Positions 62,870 through 64,000 of a stretch of 64,000 nucleotides of DNA are shown here, piece by piece. The stretch is from NCBI RefSeq assembly GCF_014839805.1, contig NC_051131.1, positions 12,078,913-12,142,912 of the forward strand, read 5' to 3'. Source of the stretch: Manduca sexta (Eukaryota > Arthropoda > Insecta > Lepidoptera > Sphingidae). Positions within the stretch are counted from its first letter, which is position 1; the number at the start of each line of letters is the position of its first letter. The notes below the pieces were generated by a model. The model did not search any database. It was not told the origin of the DNA and saw nothing but the letters and a program-made list of their open reading frames with translations. A program made the position numbers and the translations under genes.

Positions 62870-62995
62870 AAATCTGATAAAAAAGAATCCACGGGATCAA
62901 TTTACTAGGATATAAAGAATATTTTAATCTAAGATACGCTCTAACTGTATACCAAATTTCATTCAAATCAATTAAGCCGTTTCTGCGTCTACTTC
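62870..62995 (+). mobile_element. RTE-like LINE 3' remnant
   Basis: 'ctgtataccaaatttcattc' and 'aaatcaattaagccgtttct' give the RTE-type 3' signature in plus orientation; the upstream 60-70 bp are less clear. Short and old. Confidence 0.5.
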
Positions 62996-64000
62996 TATGA
63001 AACATCCAAACAATATCACAATTTATAAATTAAGTAAGATTACTACAAATATACTAACGCCAAACATATCGATAAATAGTGACAGGTCATCATTGACCGT
63101 AGTGACGCGCCGCGGACGTGAGGCGCCGGCGAGAGTGAAAGCACTGCGCACGCGCGCACTTTTGACAATTTGCATAAACCCAGACCGACAATCAGCGGAC
63201 CATCGAAAGTGCTGAACAAAGATAATAGTGCAGTGGTAAAAAACTTATTTATACTTGAATTTTGACGGTCTAGACTTGGGGAAAGTTTTGTTCATGATGA
63301 ATGATGACTGTTCGATAAATGTACGATAGACTCCCATAAATTAACTGTCCTTGTAAGTACCGCAATATAAGCAATAAGGGTTTTCAAAGATTTCTTATTT
63401 TGATCTTTATTTGAATAAAAATATATAGAAAAAAAAATCTTTTTCTTTGAGGTGAACCAAACTCGAAAAAAAACAATACAAGCCACTCAAACTCGGATCG
63501 TTTATTAAGTAACAATTAAAACATGAGCGAGCGCAAAAAACATAAACTCATCGCCGCCGCAAGTCGCAACCGACAAAAAGCTCCGATTAAAAACACAAAA
63601 GAGCAACAATACTGGCTCAATAAATCATACTTAACGTATAAGTGCGTAATGTAATTGTACCCGACGTCTGCATACCAAATCACTGTTATCCTTCGCATCG
63701 GCCGCTCGTAGATCAGCGATAAAAAAAAAATAAAAAAATGCCACCAGCGCATCCAAAACGGTCGTGCGATTAAGACATCTGTCTCATCGTCGGAAAACAA
63801 TGAACGGCTTGATAAATGTACCGATTATTATAATCGCGACGACCTTTGTCGTGCCCGATCTGTCATACGAAATATCTCTATAGTGTTGTGGCTGTAAAAA
63901 TGACGTACGTCAAAATCCGTACATGGGAACGTTGGCCGGGCGATGACAGAAAAATTGTACGAGCGCCCAACCTATTGTTTACGTGATGTATGGCCGGCGG
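62996..64000. other. Non-coding DNA with a CpG patch
   Basis: A small CpG-rich patch lies at 63095-63185. Otherwise AT-rich, with A runs near 63430 and 63720-63737. Frames at 62997-63215, 63292-63486 and 63516-63800 have no recognised domain. Confidence 0.4.

Noticed and set aside
1..64000. CRISPR array, rRNA genes, prokaryotic operons or phage
   Set aside because: No regularly spaced direct repeats, no rRNA-like stretch and no dense long open frames; the sequence is clearly eukaryotic nuclear DNA.

Overview
The window looks like nuclear DNA of a moth or butterfly (Lepidoptera). It is AT-rich, has no bacterial-style gene packing and no open frame that looks like an intact conserved gene. It does contain several copies of repeat types typical of lepidopteran genomes: two tRNA-derived SINE families, RTE-like LINE tails of the 'caaatttcat..aaaatcc' type, another LINE 3' end family and a small terminal-inverted-repeat element. 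A nymphalid butterfly is possible because SINE family 1 resembles the Metulj-type SINEs described there, but that name is from memory and unchecked.

Layout. 1-10.8 kb: unique AT-rich DNA with an RTE remnant (about 1.4 kb), one copy of an inverted-repeat element (2.9-3.1 kb), a tRNA-like relic (4.1 kb) and a short poly(A) insertion (8.75-8.99 kb). 10.8-13.9 kb: fragmentary reading frames that may be the remains of one or more dead genes, plus a 60-bp direct duplication. 14.3 kb: a truncated SINE-2. 17.8-18.2 kb: two RTE tails head to tail. 18.58-19.55 kb: the best gene relic, with a signal-peptide-like start, a 60-bp GT-AG intron and later stop codons. 20-36 kb: SINE copies, including a young SINE-1 with a perfect 13-bp target duplication (27.4 kb) and a SINE-1 nested in an inverted-repeat element (31.5-32.1 kb), then a LINE tail at 36 kb. 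37.4-42.5 kb: the least AT-rich part, with CpG-rich islands that could be regulatory or contain an untranslated first exon. 46.5-49.5 kb: an old SINE-1, an RTE tail, a complete SINE-2, a 198-codon open frame without any ATG, and a LINE tail. 54.6-55.5 kb: a second head-to-tail RTE pair. 58.6 kb: an old SINE-1. The last part holds homeodomain-type AT motifs (59.4-59.7 kb) and old repeats.

No gene network can be described. The simplest reading is a large intron or a gene-poor intergenic region of a butterfly or moth, perhaps beside a regulatory gene. Only a genome alignment or RNA-seq could tell these apart. I found no convincing new biological system; the most useful observations are the gene relics, the nested and internally deleted elements, and a perfect short-loop hairpin.
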